From positions 1 through 44,171 of the forward strand of contig JBBPTG010000202.1 in assembly GCA_038093975.1 (NCBI GenBank): 44,171 nt of DNA. The letters are read 5' to 3'. Below, one piece after another: positions 41,086 through 44,171 of the stretch (position 1 is the stretch's first letter; each line of letters starts with the position of its first letter). The position numbers and the translations under genes were made by a program. The notes beneath the pieces are model-generated. The model saw nothing but the letters and a program-made list of their open reading frames with translations. It searched no databases and had not been told where the DNA came from. The DNA comes from Chalciporus piperatus (Eukaryota > Basidiomycota > Agaricomycetes > Boletales > Boletaceae).

Positions 41086-44000
41086 ATGTCTTCTTCCAGC
41101 TCGACCTTCGCCTCGATCCCCACGCTCAACGGCTCGAACTACCTTACTTGGGCCCCCAAGATGCGCGCCTACCTCATGTCTATCGGAGTCTTTTATACGA
41201 CTCAGAAGACATCGGACGAGGATGACGATGACTGGTCTAAGAACACGGAGAAGGCAGTCGGTTCTCTTTACTTGAAGCTTAACGCTTCCCTCCAACGTCG
41301 CTGGGAGGAGGAGAACAACGCTAAGGCCCTTTGGGACGCCCTCAAGGACGCCTTCTCCCATCCCACTTTCGCCAACGTTTACGAAGAGTACGACACCTTC
41401 GAGAACATCAAGTTCTCTCTTCACGAGTCCCCGGCTGGGACTTTCTCGAAACTTAGGACCGCGTTCCAGAAGTTCGATCAGTACAAGTTCCCTCTCTCGG
41501 ATCGCTGGCAGATCCTGATGACGTTGAGGAAACTCAAAGTCCTTCCTTACATGTCGACGTTTTTACAGCTGCTGAACGCGAAGTCCGGAGACTCGTTGAA
41601 GGACGTCACGACTACGGAGATCCAGATAACGGGCACGGGCGAAACGGCAGTGAGAACTCCACGTGTCGTCACTCGGCCTGGCGCCCTTCCCTTTACTCTC
41701 GACGAGATTGAGCAAACCGCTCTCGGTGCTTGGTCTCAGCAGAATTCTTCGAAGGCTCCCGCGCCTGCAAAGCCTGCTCAGACTGCTCAGGCGTCCAAGA
41801 TATTGGCTGTCAAGCCGAAAGGTCAGGACCCGCAGTTTACGCAACAGCAGCAGCAGCCGGCGAACTCGAACAATGGTCAAGGGAACGCCAACTCAAATGG
41901 CAAGAAGAAGAAGAAGCGCGGAACTCGTTCCGCAGAAGGTCAGGCAAAGAATGAGACTCGCAAGTCTCGTGCAAATGCCAACGACGCTTCGGCGTCCTTC
42001 GCCTTCTCTTCCTTCACCGTCCCTCCCGTCGTCATCGCACCTGCAGCCACAGTCTTCACCACGCCCGCCGCCGACCCTCGTCAACTCGCACACTCCTCTG
42101 GTGCTACCCACTACGGGCCACCAGCCTTTCCACAGACCCTGCGCAGCATTGACCTCGCGCACCGCATCCTGGTCACGCCAACTCCCCAGACGCTTCGTCG
42201 TCTCGACAAGGTGGCAAACCCACCTTCGGACACGTTGTCTGAGGAACGGCCCAACAAGCGCCTCCATTTAATGGAGCGCGTCGATGTTTCGACCCCGTTT
42301 GCATCTGTCGTGGAACTCCCTGACGAGGTTCCCATCGCACCTCTCGCTCCGCCCCCTCCTCGTCGCCCTACCTTGCGCGAACGTCTCGAAGCACGTTTGC
42401 CGGAGACTCCGTCTCCATCACCATCTCCACCACCAACGAATGACCCCATTGTCCGCTTGCCCGGACATTGTCGGCAGTCTACGTTCGGTGAGATTGACCC
42501 TGGCACCTTCGCTCTGCCATTCATTACCACGGTTGCTCCTCTACCGGAAGAGGATATAGTCTCTCTGGGGGAGGAATACGATATCGACGACTACATTGAG
42601 CGTTTTTACGCCGATGATGAAGTCGAGTCGCAACCACTCGATGAGAGGATCGGAGAAGTCTTCCCAGACATGGGAGAGTACTTTGACTTCGACTATGATA
42701 TGACTGAAAGGTCTGTCTTTTCACACTCGCATCTTAGCGATGACAACTCACAACTGCCTTATTCACAGCAGTATGTAGAGTATATACTGTCATCTGTCTT
42801 AGATAGCGAAGTACCAATGTGTATGTCGATGTTCGATCTCGATCCGTGTGAAGAATGCTTTAAGTTGAGCGATCCTGACGTTAAGTCGGATATTTGGCTC
42901 CTTGACTCTGGAGCATCGTCTCACTTCACTTATGATATGTCCGATTTTTCGGAATACAAAGAATTTGAAGTCCCTAGGCAATGTAAGACAGCGAACGGTC
43001 TAGTACCTATCATAGGTCAAGGCACTGTCTTAGTTAGTTTCAAGGGATCTATCGTCAGATTATCCCCTACCATCTATATGCCCACGACGGACATCAAGCT
43101 CATTTCTATGGGCACTTTACTCCAAGATCAAGACATTTCTCTACGGTCCGCTGGCAACGGAACATTGATAGATTTTTGGCATGCCCGTAAAAAGGCTACC
43201 ATTCTTCAGTTCCATTCGCATCCTGGCTCCACAATGTATTTTATACGCGCCGATGTTGTCAAGACCAAACAATTTTCAACGGTGAAGTTATACGCGACAG
43301 ACTATGATGTTTTACATCGTCGCTTAGGACATGCTTCCAAAGATGTCATACGTGCAGCTAAGAAGCACCTCAAGGATTTCCCTGCGGTTGAAATACCAGC
43401 GGATGATCATGTTTGTCCTGGCTGTCAACTAGGCAAACAACCTAATCGTGCATTCCCACCTACTCAACGACGTGCTACTGAACCGTTTGAACTTGTTCAC
43501 TCGGATCTCAAGTCGTTTGAAACGGAATCGTACTATAGGAACAAATATATCATCGTTTTTTATGATGATTTCACTTCAATGTCTTGGATCAAGCCGTTGC
43601 GAAACAAAAATGACGCACTGCCTGCTACTCGACAATTTATCAAAATGGTCCAAACGCAATGGAAAAGCCAAGTAAAAGGCTGGATGTCCGATGCTGGAGG
43701 AGAATACAAATCTAAGGCGTTTGATGAAATGCTTCGAAATGAAGGAATTCTCATATATCAAAGCGCCCCACACACTCCTCAGCAGAACGGCAGAGCTGAA
43801 CGGCATATCCGTACGCTCATGGACAAGGCACAAGAAATGCGTCTTCATGCTTGCTTACCATCATCATTCTGGGAATTCGCAGTTCAACACGCTCGGTATC
43901 TCCATAATAGAATCCCTAACAGGAGACTTAACTGGAAAACACCATTAGAGCTACTAACTGGCGAACTTTCATCTCTTAATCATGTTCGCGTATTCGGATG

Positions 44001-44171
44001 TGGTGCCTATGTGCATCTTCCCGAAGACACTCGTGGTGGAAAGTTGCAACCAAAATCACAGCTAATGGTTTATCTGGGAGTTTCTCCTACGAACGAAGCC
44101 AATATGCAATTTTTGCGACCTAATAATTCCATCCACACGTCTGCACACGCAGTTTTTGATGAGAATTTATT
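41086..44171 (+). CDS. Copia Gag-Pol polyprotein, open to window edge
   Basis: The ATG at 41086 opens a frame of 1,028 codons with no stop before the window ends. Gag occupies about residues 1-300, with no CCHC zinc knuckle but a KKKKKRG basic tract near 273. A ~300-residue linker rich in Pro and then Asp/Glu follows. The protease has its DSG at ~606 (WLLDSGASSHF), intact where the minus copy reads DSGALSH. The GAG-pre-integrase finger lies near 743-790. The integrase core has Asp in HSDLKSF (~805), Asp in SDAGGEY (~868) and Glu in NGRAERH (~904). RT and RNase H should follow outside the window. Of the two copies this is the better candidate for an active element. It encodes Gag and Pol in one frame, so there is no sign of frameshifting. 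Confidence 0.93.
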   Translation, partial: MSSSSSTFASIPTLNGSNYLTWAPKMRAYLMSIGVFYTTQKTSDEDDDDWSKNTEKAVGSLYLKLNASLQRRWEEENNAKALWDALKDAFSHPTFANVYEEYDTFENIKFSLHESPAGTFSKLRTAFQKFDQYKFPLSDRWQILMTLRKLKVLPYMSTFLQLLNAKSGDSLKDVTTTEIQITGTGETAVRTPRVVTRPGALPFTLDEIEQTALGAWSQQNSSKAPAPAKPAQTAQASKILAVKPKGQDPQFTQQQQQPANSNNGQGNANSNGKKKKKRGTRSAEGQAKNETRKSRANANDASASFAFSSFTVPPVVIAPAATVFTTPAADPRQLAHSSGATHYGPPAFPQTLRSIDLAHRILVTPTPQTLRRLDKVANPPSDTLSEERPNKRLHLMERVDVSTPFASVVELPDEVPIAPLAPPPPRRPTLRERLEARLPETPSPSPSPPPTNDPIVRLPGHCRQSTFGEIDPGTFALPFITTVAPLPEEDIVSLGEEYDIDDYIERFYADDEVESQPLDERIGEVFPDMGEYFDFDYDMTERSVFSHSHLSDDNSQLPYSQQYVEYILSSVLDSEVPMCMSMFDLDPCEECFKLSDPDVKSDIWLLDSGASSHFTYDMSDFSEYKEFEVPRQCKTANGLVPIIGQGTVLVSFKGSIVRLSPTIYMPTTDIKLISMGTLLQDQDISLRSAGNGTLIDFWHARKKATILQFHSHPGSTMYFIRADVVKTKQFSTVKLYATDYDVLHRRLGHASKDVIRAAKKHLKDFPAVEIPADDHVCPGCQLGKQPNRAFPPTQRRATEPFELVHSDLKSFETESYYRNKYIIVFYDDFTSMSWIKPLRNKNDALPATRQFIKMVQTQWKSQVKGWMSDAGGEYKSKAFDEMLRNEGILIYQSAPHTPQQNGRAERHIRTLMDKAQEMRLHACLPSSFWEFAVQHARYLHNRIPNRRLNWKTPLELLTGELSSLNHVRVFGCGAYVHLPEDTRGGKLQPKSQLMVYLGVSPTNEANMQFLRPNNSIHTSAHAVFDENL

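Larger units (their letters stand above)
40582..44171 (+). mobile_element. Second Ty1/copia copy, plus strand, runs off window
   Basis: It is the same family as the minus-strand element at 14137-24760: a 239-bp LTR with identical ends, the same PBS, and a closely similar gag-pol. It lacks both the TGA and the solo LTR found in the other gag. Its 3' half is outside the window. It is inserted in CAGT repeat copy D; the target duplication cannot be checked, but the left flank is AGTAG. Confidence 0.93.

Noticed and set aside
41663..42530. Long frames on both strands over the copia gag-linker
   Set aside because: They are shadows of the real gag-pol frame, which starts at 41086 and stays open to the window end.

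Overview
The window looks like transposon-rich, accessory DNA from a filamentous basidiomycete, most likely an agaricomycete. The reasons are the short introns of about 50-60 nt with GTRNGT donors, CTNAN-type branch points and YAG acceptors, and the Ty3/gypsy, Ty1/copia, hAT and solo-LTR types present. I see no rRNA, tRNA, CRISPR or bacterial features. Family assignments come from motifs read by eye; no database search was possible.

Layout. 3-2680 (+): the 3' part of a large two-exon gene of unknown function, followed by four ~301-bp tandem repeats. 4023-8973 (-): a 3'-truncated Ty3/gypsy element with one LTR, gag-protease and a partial RT, joined by a canonical -1 frameshift site. 8974-9411: a dead copia RT fragment. 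9405-12267: two inverted CAGT/ACTGG-rich repeat copies around two further satellites. 13424-14136 (-): a frameshifted coiled-coil gene fragment cut by a copia LTR. 14137-24760 (-): a Ty1/copia element with intact pol. Its gag holds a nonsense codon and a 469-bp solo LTR, and its 5' LTR is split by a 4,086-bp non-coding LTR element (LARD-like). 24761-26835 (-): a decayed multi-exon gene containing a 536-bp solo LTR. 26832-27760: a third CAGT-type repeat.

27960-33151: a 5.2-kb imperfect palindrome with arms of 1.93 and 2.29 kb made largely of minisatellites around a 971-bp core. It resembles Foldback elements and is the most unusual object in the window. 33152-35602 (-): a chromodomain-type gypsy integrase fragment abutting a second copy of the 760-bp gypsy LTR. 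35752-36943 (+): a clean four-exon gene for a 341-aa protein with Zn2Cys6-like cysteine spacing, the best candidate for a functional host-type gene. 37169-37876: a 708-bp hAT-type MITE with a perfect 8-bp target duplication. 39577-39873 (-): a gypsy integrase C-terminus. 39875-40581: a fourth CAGT-type repeat. 40582-end (+): a second copia copy whose gag-pol frame is open to the window edge.

The region has been built by repeated nesting. Five-base target duplications prove three of the insertions: the LARD, and the 469-bp and 536-bp solo LTRs. Elements lacking duplications (the minus-strand copia, the second gypsy LTR, the palindrome) point to recombination. The interrupted copia 5' LTR differs from its 3' partner almost only at CpG sites, which suggests cytosine methylation.
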